Shown one piece after another: positions 31,719-38,483 of a DNA stretch of 38,483 nucleotides (the stretch's first letter is position 1; each line of letters starts with the position of its first letter). A model generated the notes under the pieces. The model was not told where the DNA came from. It worked only from the letters and a program-made list of their open reading frames with translations, and made no database searches. Where the stretch lies: contig CAYGNI010000007.1 of NCBI GenBank assembly GCA_964351195.1, positions 1 to 38,483 on the forward strand. The letters are read 5' to 3'. The DNA is from TMED27 sp964351195. Its GTDB lineage: Bacteria; Pseudomonadota; Alphaproteobacteria; Micavibrionales; Micavibrionaceae. The translations under genes were made by a program, and so were the position numbers.

Positions 31719-32429
31719 TCAGTTGAGCATGATCATTCTAGGAATATCGCCCTGTGGAACTCCCGCTTGATGTACGAATGGTGTTGGATCATCCTTAGAT
31801 ATTCCTTCCTCAGATATTTCATTGCTGGAGCGTCGACACGCGTGGCGCCAAATATGTCCAACACCAAATTGAAAAGACTTATATTCTTCTCCTTTTTTGA
31901 GAAAAGTCATTATTGCTGAGTTACTTATTGGGAGTTGCTGATCAGGCTTCCATCCGCGTGTCGTTGGGGATGTATAACATGTTAACATGCGACCATATTC
32001 GCGATCATAACTACCATCAAGGTGAATATCTTGGTTGATGCTAGTTCTACTCCAATGGATTCTTAGCTCAGGCTTTCGAAATAAGTTTCTATCCTTTTTA
32101 ATAAACCTAGCAGCACACCTTGACGCAGAAGATAATGGAGGACTATTTGCAAATGCATCAAATACATCCCATGAAATCTCACGAGTGTTGACTATTACTG
32201 TAGGATGATCTGCTCCTACATTTATTTCTGATATAGGCTCAGAGACTCTTACACAAGCATTCTCTTTTACATACTCGCGAAATTGTGCGGCGAGACCCTC
32301 AAAACCTCTAGGTATATCTCTTGGCCATAAGATTACATTTTCCCGGAGCGTAAATGGGCATGTTAAAAGTTCTTCTCTCGAAGATACAACGACAACATTA
32401 TCAGGATAGTTTACTTCTGCACTCATCAC
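31719..32429 (-). CDS. Putative HxD-type oxygenase-like protein (DUF1826-like), AT-rich
   Basis: This 236-residue protein is not a flagellar gene. The C-terminal half contains 'DIHLDGSYDREYGRMLTCYT', giving His136-x-Asp138, and 'FVHQAGVPQGDIPRMIMLN', giving His220 and Arg231. This HxD...H...R spacing is that of Fe(II)/2-oxoglutarate oxygenases and also fits the DUF1826 family, which I recall as having the same pattern. The reaction and substrate are unknown. It is more AT-rich than its neighbours and runs against the operon between motA and flbD. It has no terminator and three bases separate its stop from that of motA. This looks like an insertion by transfer, though no mobile element remains. 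Family call moderate, function open. Confidence 0.5.
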   Translation of the reverse strand: MMSAEVNYPDNVVVVSSREELLTCPFTLRENVILWPRDIPRGFEGLAAQFREYVKENACVRVSEPISEINVGADHPTVIVNTREISWDVFDAFANSPPLSSASRCAARFIKKDRNLFRKPELRIHWSRTSINQDIHLDGSYDREYGRMLTCYTSPTTRGWKPDQQLPISNSAIMTFLKKGEEYKSFQFGVGHIWRHACRRSSNEISEEGISKDDPTPFVHQAGVPQGDIPRMIMLN

Positions 32430-32492
32430 GTTTACTCTTTTTCAGAATGGTTTAACTAGCAGTAATATTTTAATATGTAAAGAAAAAACATT

Positions 32493-33878
32493 ATGCGTTT
32501 AATGATCATCGGAAATTTGGATGGATATATTTCACAGGCGGGAAAAATCGCCCTGCAAAAAGGTGCGAAGGTGATCCATTGTGAAGACTATGAACAAGCC
32601 ATTGGTGCTTTGCTGAACGGCAAAGGCGCGGATCTGGTCATGATTGACGTTAAGCAGAAGATTTCCGCATTTATAGAACGTTTAGAAGCCGAGCGTATTC
32701 ATATGCCGGTGATTGCCTGCGGGGTGGATAATGATGCGCGTGCGGCGGTGAAGGCCATTCAGGCGGGCGCGAAGGAATATGTTCCTCTGCCCCCGGATGC
32801 GGAGCTGATAGCCGCTGTTTTGGCGGCGATTACCGAAGAGCAAAACACCATGATCGCCGATGATCCGGTGATGCAGGATGTTGTTAAGCTGGCCAATCAA
32901 GTCGCGCCGAGCGAGGCGACAATCTTGATCACGGGTGAATCCGGTACGGGTAAAGAGGTGATGAGCCAGCATATTCACCGCAAATCCAAACGTGTTTCGG
33001 GTCCGTTTATTGCTGTGAATTGTGCGGCTATCCCTGAGAATTTATTGGAATCCGAATTGTTCGGGCATGAGAAAGGCGCGTTTACGGGCGCGACATCCCG
33101 GCGCATCGGGAAGTTTGAAGAGGCGCATACAGGCACTTTGCTTCTGGATGAGGTCAGTGAGATGGATGTCGGCTTACAGGCCAAGCTTTTGCGCGTCTTG
33201 CAAGAGCGCGAGATTACCCGCGTGGGAAGCAATGACGCGGTCAAGGTTGATGTGCGCATTATTGCGACCTCGAACCGCGATATGGAGGAAAGCGTGAAGA
33301 ACGGGGATTTCCGCGAAGACCTCTATTTCCGTTTGAATGTTGTGAACCTTGCCCTGCCCGCCTTGCGCGAGCGGCCAAAAGACATTGCCAAGCTGGCGCA
33401 ATTTTTTGCCGATAAATATGCGGAAGCCAACGGTGTGCCGAAGAAAAAAGTGTCAGCCGAGGCCACCGAAAAATTACAAGGCTATGGTTGGCGCGGAAAT
33501 ATTCGCGAATTAGAAAACTCTATGCATCGGGCCATTTTGATCTCCACGCAAGACGAATTGGAAGCGGCGGCGATCCAGTTGAAAGACGGCGCTTTTCAAA
33601 ATACTGATAAAGGCTCCTCCACCGCCGCACCATCGGCGGCGGCCCCGAGTGCCGCCAAGAATGTCGAAACGCTTAAAAATCCCGGCGCGGTGGAAAATTT
33701 GATCGGGCGCACGATCGCCGATGTTGAGCGGGATATGATTATCGATACGCTTGAGCATTGTTTGGGGAATCGTACGCATGCGGCGAATATTCTGGGGATT
33801 TCCATCCGCACGCTGCGCAACAAGCTTAATCAGTACAAAGATGAAGGCGTTAATATCCCCGCCTCCGGCACACAGTAG
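32493..33878 (+). CDS. flbD: Sigma-54 activator FlbD
   Basis: FlbD activates sigma-54 flagellar promoters. The 461-residue protein has a receiver-like domain (1-115) with Asp52 but no acidic pair in the first strand, as in Caulobacter FlbD. The AAA+ domain (about 130-365) has Walker A 'GESGTGKE', the sigma-54-contact loop 'GAFTGA' and Walker B 'LLLDEVSEMD'. The C-terminal HTH is 'TLEHCLGNRTHAANILGISI'. The receiver 'MPVIACGVDNDARAAVKAIQ' and 'YVPLPPDAELIAAVLAAIT' resembles Caulobacter FlbD closely. In Caulobacter flbD is in one operon with fliF-fliG-fliH-fliN; here a foreign-looking gene divides them. Confidence 0.95.
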   Translation: MRLMIIGNLDGYISQAGKIALQKGAKVIHCEDYEQAIGALLNGKGADLVMIDVKQKISAFIERLEAERIHMPVIACGVDNDARAAVKAIQAGAKEYVPLPPDAELIAAVLAAITEEQNTMIADDPVMQDVVKLANQVAPSEATILITGESGTGKEVMSQHIHRKSKRVSGPFIAVNCAAIPENLLESELFGHEKGAFTGATSRRIGKFEEAHTGTLLLDEVSEMDVGLQAKLLRVLQEREITRVGSNDAVKVDVRIIATSNRDMEESVKNGDFREDLYFRLNVVNLALPALRERPKDIAKLAQFFADKYAEANGVPKKKVSAEATEKLQGYGWRGNIRELENSMHRAILISTQDELEAAAIQLKDGAFQNTDKGSSTAAPSAAAPSAAKNVETLKNPGAVENLIGRTIADVERDMIIDTLEHCLGNRTHAANILGISIRTLRNKLNQYKDEGVNIPASGTQ

Positions 33879-33883
33879 ATACG

Positions 33884-34348
33884 CTAAGCCTCTTCAACCT
33901 GCAGGACTGTGCCGTCGACGGCGGTGACTTTGACCTTTTTTCCGGCTTCGATGTCTTTTTCACATTCGATCTTCCAGATCGAGTCATCCACTTTGACTTT
34001 GCCAAAGCCATTTTCGATCGGCGTTTCGAGGGTAAAAGTGCGGCCGACATATTGCTCGCCGCGCTTGTTCAGCAAGGGTTGGTCGGATTTTGATCCGCCG
34101 GGGTTTTTCTTTTTATAGGCACGCCAGCCCACGGCCATAACGACGGAGATCACGGCCCATGTGAAGAATTGTCCCTGCCAGGACAGCTCGGGCATAACGA
34201 AAACCAATGCTCCGACGATGACTGCGGCCATGCCAATCCAGAGGAAAAAGAAGCTTAAGGACAGGACTTCGAGGACGAAGAATACGGTCGCTAAAACCCA
34301 CCAGTGCCAGAAGATAATGTGCTCGAGGTTGTATCCGAATATGTCCAT
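33884..34348 (-). CDS. NfeD-like membrane protein
   Basis: The 154 residues have two or three N-terminal membrane helices ('WWVLATVFFVLEVLSLSFFF', 'AAVIVGALVFVM', 'FFTWAVISVVMAVGW'). A C-terminal OB-fold of the NfeD type follows: 'YVGRTFTLETPIENGFGKVK', 'DDSIWKIECEKDIEAGKKVK' and 'VTAVDGTVLQV'. Proteins of this family work with SPFH proteins such as the one encoded just upstream, and the two genes are joined by 18 bases with a GAGGAG ribosome site. Role in membrane-domain organisation or protease control is by family. Confidence 0.9.
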   Translation of the reverse strand: MDIFGYNLEHIIFWHWWVLATVFFVLEVLSLSFFFLWIGMAAVIVGALVFVMPELSWQGQFFTWAVISVVMAVGWRAYKKKNPGGSKSDQPLLNKRGEQYVGRTFTLETPIENGFGKVKVDDSIWKIECEKDIEAGKKVKVTAVDGTVLQVEEA

Positions 34349-34366
34349 GCCAATATCTCCTCTTCT

Positions 34367-35284
34367 CTAGGCCGCTTTGTCTTTGCCGAAAGCGTCTTTG
34401 GCGATTTCCGCAACGCCGCCCAGTGCACCGAGAACGGCGGAGGCTTCGAGTGGCATGAACATAATTTTTTGGTTCGGTGAGGTGGCGAATTTGCCTAGCG
34501 CTTTCACGTATTCCTGTGCCACGAAATAGTTGATCGCCTGAGCATCACCTGTTGCGATGGCTTCGGATACCATGCGCGTCGCGTTGGCTTCGGCTTCGGC
34601 TGAGCGTTCGCGGGCTTCGGCGTCCCGGAATGCGGCTTCTTTGCGGCCTTCGGCTTCGAGAATGGCGGCTTGTTTTTCGCCTTCTGCGCGTTCGATTTCG
34701 GATTGGCGGAAGCCCTGCGCCTCAAGAATGGTGGCGCGTTTGTCGCGCTCGGCTTTCATCTGACGCGCCATGGAATCCACAAGATCACGCGGAGGTGTGA
34801 TGTCTTTAATTTCAATGCGGGTGACTTTAATTCCCCATGGCTCAGTCGCTTCGTCGACAATCGAGAGCAGGCGGGCGTTGATCGCATCGCGCTCGGAGAG
34901 CAGCTCGTCCAGATCCATGGAGCCCATGACTGTTCTGATATTGGTTGTGGTGAGGTTCAGCGTTGCGCGCTCAAGATCGCGGACTTCGTATGCTGCGCGG
35001 GCGGCGTTCAGCACCTGATAGAAGACAACGCCGTCGACCTGGACCAGTGCGTTGTCCTTGGTGATCACTTCCTGGGAAGGCACATCCAGCACAGTCTCCA
35101 TCATGCTCATTTTCGCGCCGATACCATCGACAAACGGGATGATGAAATGCAGGCCCGGCTCCATGGTATGCGTGTATTTTCCGAAGCGCTCTACGGTAAA
35201 TTGATACCCTTGCGGGACGGATTTAACGCCTTTGAAGACCAAAAGAACACATAACCCAACGAAAACAAGTACGAAAATTTCCAT
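34367..35284 (-). CDS. qmcA: SPFH/prohibitin-family protein (QmcA/stomatin-like)
   Basis: The 305-residue protein has a short N-terminal membrane helix ('VLVFVGLCVLLVFKGV'). A SPFH domain follows (about 20-180; 'PQGYQFTVERFGKYTHTMEP', 'FIIPFVDGIGAKMSMMET'), then 'DLDELLSERDAINARLLS' and a long Ala/Glu/Arg-rich coiled coil (about 180-260). These are the features of QmcA/stomatin-type proteins, which form membrane rings and partner with NfeD and FtsH-type proteases. Non-flagellar. The gene is transcribed away from the 459-residue protein gene and shares the intergenic region with it. Confidence 0.9.
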   Translation of the reverse strand: MEIFVLVFVGLCVLLVFKGVKSVPQGYQFTVERFGKYTHTMEPGLHFIIPFVDGIGAKMSMMETVLDVPSQEVITKDNALVQVDGVVFYQVLNAARAAYEVRDLERATLNLTTTNIRTVMGSMDLDELLSERDAINARLLSIVDEATEPWGIKVTRIEIKDITPPRDLVDSMARQMKAERDKRATILEAQGFRQSEIERAEGEKQAAILEAEGRKEAAFRDAEARERSAEAEANATRMVSEAIATGDAQAINYFVAQEYVKALGKFATSPNQKIMFMPLEASAVLGALGGVAEIAKDAFGKDKAA

Positions 35285-35364
35285 GATAATCCCCTAACTT
35301 TTGCAGTGATTCTATGGATTTATTGTAAGGTCTGGGGCGGGCTGAGCAAGCTTTAAAGATGAAT

Positions 35365-35381
35365 GTTAAGACTTTCTTAAC
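35365..35381 (+). promoter_or_regulatory. CtrA-type box GTTAAGACTTTCTTAAC
   Basis: TTAA-N7-TTAAC is present exactly (TTAA at 35366 and 35377), an inverted repeat. It covers the -35 region of a TATAAT -10 box at 35393-35398. CtrA-activated class II flagellar promoters in Caulobacter have this arrangement. It drives the 459-residue protein gene. Confidence 0.7.
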
Positions 35382-35392
35382 TCTTTATCCCC

Positions 35393-35398
35393 TATAAT
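35393..35398 (+). promoter_or_regulatory. -10 box of the 459-residue protein gene
   Basis: A perfect TATAAT lies 12 bases after the CtrA-type box. The start of transcription would be near 35405, leaving a leader of about 54 bases before the ATG at 35459. Confidence 0.6.
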
Positions 35399-35458
35399 TG
35401 GCCCAAATAATAAGAATAATTTTTAACGGTGTAATAGTTATAAAGGGTGTTGTGATCA

Positions 35459-36838
35459 ATGGCTGAACCAAAGCCTCAGGATTTTGTAGCAGGTATTGCA
35501 GGGCGTTTAGATATGGTTTCATATCTGGCGTATCTGTTTCATCCTGAACAACTTTCATTTAAAGATTTTCCCAAAGATCGATATCCCGAAGGTTTGCGTG
35601 ATAAGCTTGCTGGCTTTATGCAACTTGCGCAGATGTTCGGCATGGACGGTAATCTCATTGCGCCGCAAATCGAAGAAATTGTTGATACGCTCACGCCTGA
35701 AAAAATTGTCGACATCTTAGCCGAGCTTGATGAAAAGCAATTCACGGAGCTGTACGGGAATGAAGCGTTAAAAGACGTTATCGATTCCACCGTGAAAACT
35801 TTTGTTGACGAAGAGCTTAAAGCTGTAACGTTTGGAGAGGCTTTGGAGCTTGGCGGCTCTGGTATTAACATCGCTATTTTCGGAGATCTCAAATCTATAA
35901 AACTTTCAGAGATTACAGAAGAGCAGGTTCGCGATGCGACGGAAGACCTCAGTAATGCTCAGGTTGATGTCTTTTTGGATTCTTTGTCAGACGAACAAAA
36001 AGCAAAATTCTATGAAAAACTAACTTTTGAAGAAGATGGGATAACACCTCTAAAAGACGCTAAAGGCAATCTTGTTACAACGTCGAGATTTGCAGGGTTA
36101 CCAGCTGAAAAAGCCATTGAAGAGCGGGCCCGTATCGGTCTGGAAAAACTTGCGGAAGAACCGGAAGACGATTTGTGGAGCCAATTAAAAAGTGCATGGG
36201 TTCGCAATAGTGGCGGCACCCACAATGAGCACCATATGAACAGAGCCAAAGCGGAAGTTTACAACAATATTAAAGAGAAGCTTCCGGCAGTGTTCATGGA
36301 AACACTTGATAGCCAAAGAGAATCCCTTGCTACGGCGACCGACATCCCGGCGACAGAGATGTATAAAAAGCTTCGTGAGAAGCTCGAAGATCCCGAAGAA
36401 AAGGCCAAGCTCACCAAGCTGATCGCGGATCAGATGGAAGACAAAGATGGCAAAGAAGGTATCAAATCCAAGCTGAGGAAAAATACTGATATTGCCTTCT
36501 TGGCACAGTTTTTTCCCGATATGGTGAATGAAAAAATTTCGGAAGGTATTCGCAACTTCCTGTCACAGCAGGGCTGGCTGCAGCCTATTCTGGGGATTGT
36601 TGCAAAATTGTTGGGGTTTGTTGGCAACTTCCTCGGCAACCACGCACCGCAGCTTAAGGAAAAATTTGATAACCTTATGAACCCTTTAAACATTGTAGCT
36701 AAACCCGAGGGCATCTCAGCAGAGCAGCGCGACGCAGCGGCTGGGCAAACGCAGACAACGACCGAAGAACCCGCACCAGATGGAGAGACACCAGCCTCTG
36801 CGGCAACTCCGGCGGCACGTACGACACCCAACAACTAA
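35459..36838 (+). CDS. Unrecognised 459-residue protein, CtrA-box controlled
   Basis: I do not recognise this gene. It has no signal peptide, but a hydrophobic stretch 'LQPILGIVAKLLGFVGNFLG' (about residues 378-397) may dip into the membrane. The rest is helical and acidic. The segments 'LTPEKIVDILAELDEKQFTE' (78-97) and 'ITEEQVRDATEDLSNAQVDV' (159-178) look like repeats of one helical unit. The C-terminal 45 residues are Pro/Thr/Ala/Glu-rich and likely disordered. The gene has coding-like composition and begins about 175 bases from a divergent qmcA-like gene, behind a TTAA-N7-TTAA box. It is followed by flhA after 99 bases. Function unknown; a CtrA-regulated, flagellum-linked or cell-cycle-linked protein is the best guess. 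Confidence 0.8.
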   Translation: MAEPKPQDFVAGIAGRLDMVSYLAYLFHPEQLSFKDFPKDRYPEGLRDKLAGFMQLAQMFGMDGNLIAPQIEEIVDTLTPEKIVDILAELDEKQFTELYGNEALKDVIDSTVKTFVDEELKAVTFGEALELGGSGINIAIFGDLKSIKLSEITEEQVRDATEDLSNAQVDVFLDSLSDEQKAKFYEKLTFEEDGITPLKDAKGNLVTTSRFAGLPAEKAIEERARIGLEKLAEEPEDDLWSQLKSAWVRNSGGTHNEHHMNRAKAEVYNNIKEKLPAVFMETLDSQRESLATATDIPATEMYKKLREKLEDPEEKAKLTKLIADQMEDKDGKEGIKSKLRKNTDIAFLAQFFPDMVNEKISEGIRNFLSQQGWLQPILGIVAKLLGFVGNFLGNHAPQLKEKFDNLMNPLNIVAKPEGISAEQRDAAAGQTQTTTEEPAPDGETPASAATPAARTTPNN

Positions 36839-36937
36839 ACCAATCATTTGCGCTTTTAGGCATAGCGGGATACACTGAAACGTGGGATTTTTCGCGAATC
36901 CTATCCCTTATTAACGTTCGTTATCAGTATATACTTT

Positions 36938-38483
36938 ATGGCCGAAAATCTTCCTGCGCGATCGACACAATCTGTTTCTGCTCCCGGCGGTATGACCGGG
37001 CGGGATCGTGCTATGGGCGCTATGGCACCCTATTTCAGACCTGATATTTTATTCGCGGTCGGGATTATCGGCATTATCCTTTTCATGCTGGTGCCTATAT
37101 CCCCATTTGTGTTGGATATGGGCTTATCGGTTTCGATTACGTTTTCGGTTGTGATTTTAATGATGGTCTTGTTCATCAGAACGCCGCTCGAGTTTTCAAC
37201 GTTTCCCACAGTTTTATTGATTGCAACATCTTTGCGCCTTGGTTTGAATGTGGCCTCAACGCGGCTGATTTTGGGCGACGGGCATGAAGGCGGCGACGCG
37301 GCCGGGGCGATTATCGGCGCGTTCGGAAGTTTTGTGATTGCGGATAATTATATCGTTGGGGCGATTGTGTTCTCTATCCTTGTGATTGTGAACTTTGTCG
37401 TGATTACCAAAGGTTCAGGGCGTATTGCCGAAGTGGCGGCGCGTTTTACCTTGGATGCGATGCCCGGGAAGCAAATGGCGATCGACAGTGATCTCTCATC
37501 CGGGTTGATTACAGAAGACGAAGCCAAAGAAAAACGATCAAAGCTGGAGCAGGAAAGTACGTTTTTCGGGGCGATGGACGGTGCGGCGAAGTTCGTGCGC
37601 GGAGATGCAATTGCGGGTCTTTTGATCACATTCATCAATATTGTGGGCGGGATTATTATCGGTACGGTTTCGCAAGGGTTGTCGCTTGCAGAAGCAGCGC
37701 AGACTTATACCTTGCTGACGATTGGTGACGGGCTGGTGAGCCAGATCCCGGCGCTGATTGTTTCTATTGGAGCTGGTTTGTTGGTGTCGAAGGCTGGGGT
37801 TGAAGGTTCCGCAGAGCAGGCGTTGTTCCGCCAGATTAACGCATACCCGCGTGCGATAGCGATGAGTGCGGCGCTGATGATGGCTTTGGGGCTTGTGCCG
37901 GGGATTCCATTTATGCCGTTTGCGACGCTGAGCCTTGCTGCGGGGGCGGTGGCGTTCTTTGCGTTCAAGGCGCAAGAGGCCGAAGTGCAGCGCATTGAAG
38001 CGGTAAAAGCAGCAGCCGGGCCAGCGGGCGGCGTAGGCGGCAGACCGGCGGAAGAGCCAATTTCCAAAGCGCTAGCGATGGATACCATACGCCTTGAGCT
38101 GGGATACGGTTTATTGCCGCTGGTGCAATCCGAAGATGGGAATAAGCTTACGGATCAGATCAAAGGGCTACGCCGGCAATTGGCCGAAGATATGGGCTAT
38201 GTTCTGCCTGCGGTGCGAATACAGGATAACCTCCAGCTGCCGGCCAATACCTATGTTGTGCGCATCAAAGAGATTGAAAGCGGGCGCGGCGATGTGCGTC
38301 CCGGCATGATGATGTGTATGGACCCGTCGGGTGCGACGATTACCCTGCCCGGTGAAAATACGACTGAGCCGACATTCGGCCTGCCCGCGATGTGGATCGA
38401 TGAGCAATACCGCGAGGAAGCACATTTCAAGGGCTATACGGTTGTCGATGCGCCCACGGTCATCACCACGCATATCACCGAGA
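36938..38483 (+). CDS. flhA: Flagellar export gate protein FlhA, 3' partial
   Basis: The frame is open from ATG 36938 to the window end (515 codons), so the gene runs past the edge. After a variable cytosolic tail come the FlhA membrane region ('GIIGIILFMLVPISPFVLD') and the signature 'RTPLEFSTFPTVLLIATSLR' with 'LNVASTRLIL'. Further on are the FHIPEP-type loop with 'GRIAEVAARFTLDAMPGKQM', 'LITEDEAKEKRSKLEQES', 'MDGAAKFVRGDAIAGLLI', and 'GDGLVSQIPALIVSIGAGLL'. The cytoplasmic domain begins near residue 360. FlhA receives export chaperone-substrate complexes. No strong ribosome site was seen, so the exact start is open. Confidence 0.95.
   Translation, partial: MAENLPARSTQSVSAPGGMTGRDRAMGAMAPYFRPDILFAVGIIGIILFMLVPISPFVLDMGLSVSITFSVVILMMVLFIRTPLEFSTFPTVLLIATSLRLGLNVASTRLILGDGHEGGDAAGAIIGAFGSFVIADNYIVGAIVFSILVIVNFVVITKGSGRIAEVAARFTLDAMPGKQMAIDSDLSSGLITEDEAKEKRSKLEQESTFFGAMDGAAKFVRGDAIAGLLITFINIVGGIIIGTVSQGLSLAEAAQTYTLLTIGDGLVSQIPALIVSIGAGLLVSKAGVEGSAEQALFRQINAYPRAIAMSAALMMALGLVPGIPFMPFATLSLAAGAVAFFAFKAQEAEVQRIEAVKAAAGPAGGVGGRPAEEPISKALAMDTIRLELGYGLLPLVQSEDGNKLTDQIKGLRRQLAEDMGYVLPAVRIQDNLQLPANTYVVRIKEIESGRGDVRPGMMMCMDPSGATITLPGENTTEPTFGLPAMWIDEQYREEAHFKGYTVVDAPTVITTHITE

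Overview
The window is almost entirely a flagellar gene cluster from an alphaproteobacterium. The lineage call rests on genes largely confined to that class: flbD, fliX, flbT, flaF, the DUF6468/MotE-type stator accessory genes, and a CtrA-type TTAA-N7-TTAA promoter box. The gene content and order suggest a Rhodospirillales- or Micavibrionales-like organism, but genus cannot be fixed from sequence reading alone. No rRNA, tRNA, CRISPR array or insertion sequence was seen.

Layout from left to right. (1) 1-1477, + strand: end of a small FlhB-like export gene, then fliO and fliP. (2) 9336-1478, - strand: one long operon, fliL, fliM, a DUF6468 gene, motE-like, a MotB-like paralog without the proton-channel Asp, motB, and a 986-residue AMIN-like/TPR protein. 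(3) 9684-12970, + strand: flgF, flgG, flgA, flgH, preceded by a good sigma-54 promoter and closed by a terminator. (4) 14037-13084, - strand: fliX and dksA. (5) 14296-21037, + strand: flgI, flgJ-like, two tandem FlgN-like chaperone genes, fliK, flgD, flgE; a second sigma-54 promoter lies ahead of flgI. (6) 21487-25948, + strand: two flagellin genes, then flbT and flaF. A convergent FlaG-like gene sits at 26473-25994. (7) 26950-31715, + strand: fliF, fliG, fliH, fliN, motA. (8) 32429-31719, - strand: an AT-rich, non-flagellar gene with an HxD...H...R pattern. (9) 32493-33878: flbD. (10) 35284-33884, - strand: SPFH/QmcA-like and nfeD. (11) 35459-36838: an unrecognised 459-residue protein behind a textbook CtrA-type promoter. 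(12) 36938 to the window end: flhA, cut off by the edge.

Together these genes encode most of the export gate (FliO, FliP, FlhA, FlhB-like), MS and C rings (FliF, FliG, FliM, FliN), stator parts (MotA, MotB, MotE, FliL), rod, rings and hook (FlgF, FlgG, FlgI, FlgH, FlgE with FlgA, FlgD, FliK, FlgJ), filament, and the FliX/FlbD/FlbT/FlaF regulatory set. The sigma-54 sites ahead of flgF and flgI fit FlbD activation of hook and rod genes.

The most unusual object is the first flagellin, at 21487-23079. Its conserved N- and C-terminal flagellin domains enclose a complete laminin-G/concanavalin-like domain of about 230 residues, which would place a potential carbohydrate-binding module on the filament surface. 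Also notable are the CtrA-box 459-residue orphan, the foreign-looking gene splitting the motA-flbD junction, the MotB paralog, the tandem FlgN-like genes, and structured leaders ahead of the flagellin genes and fliF.
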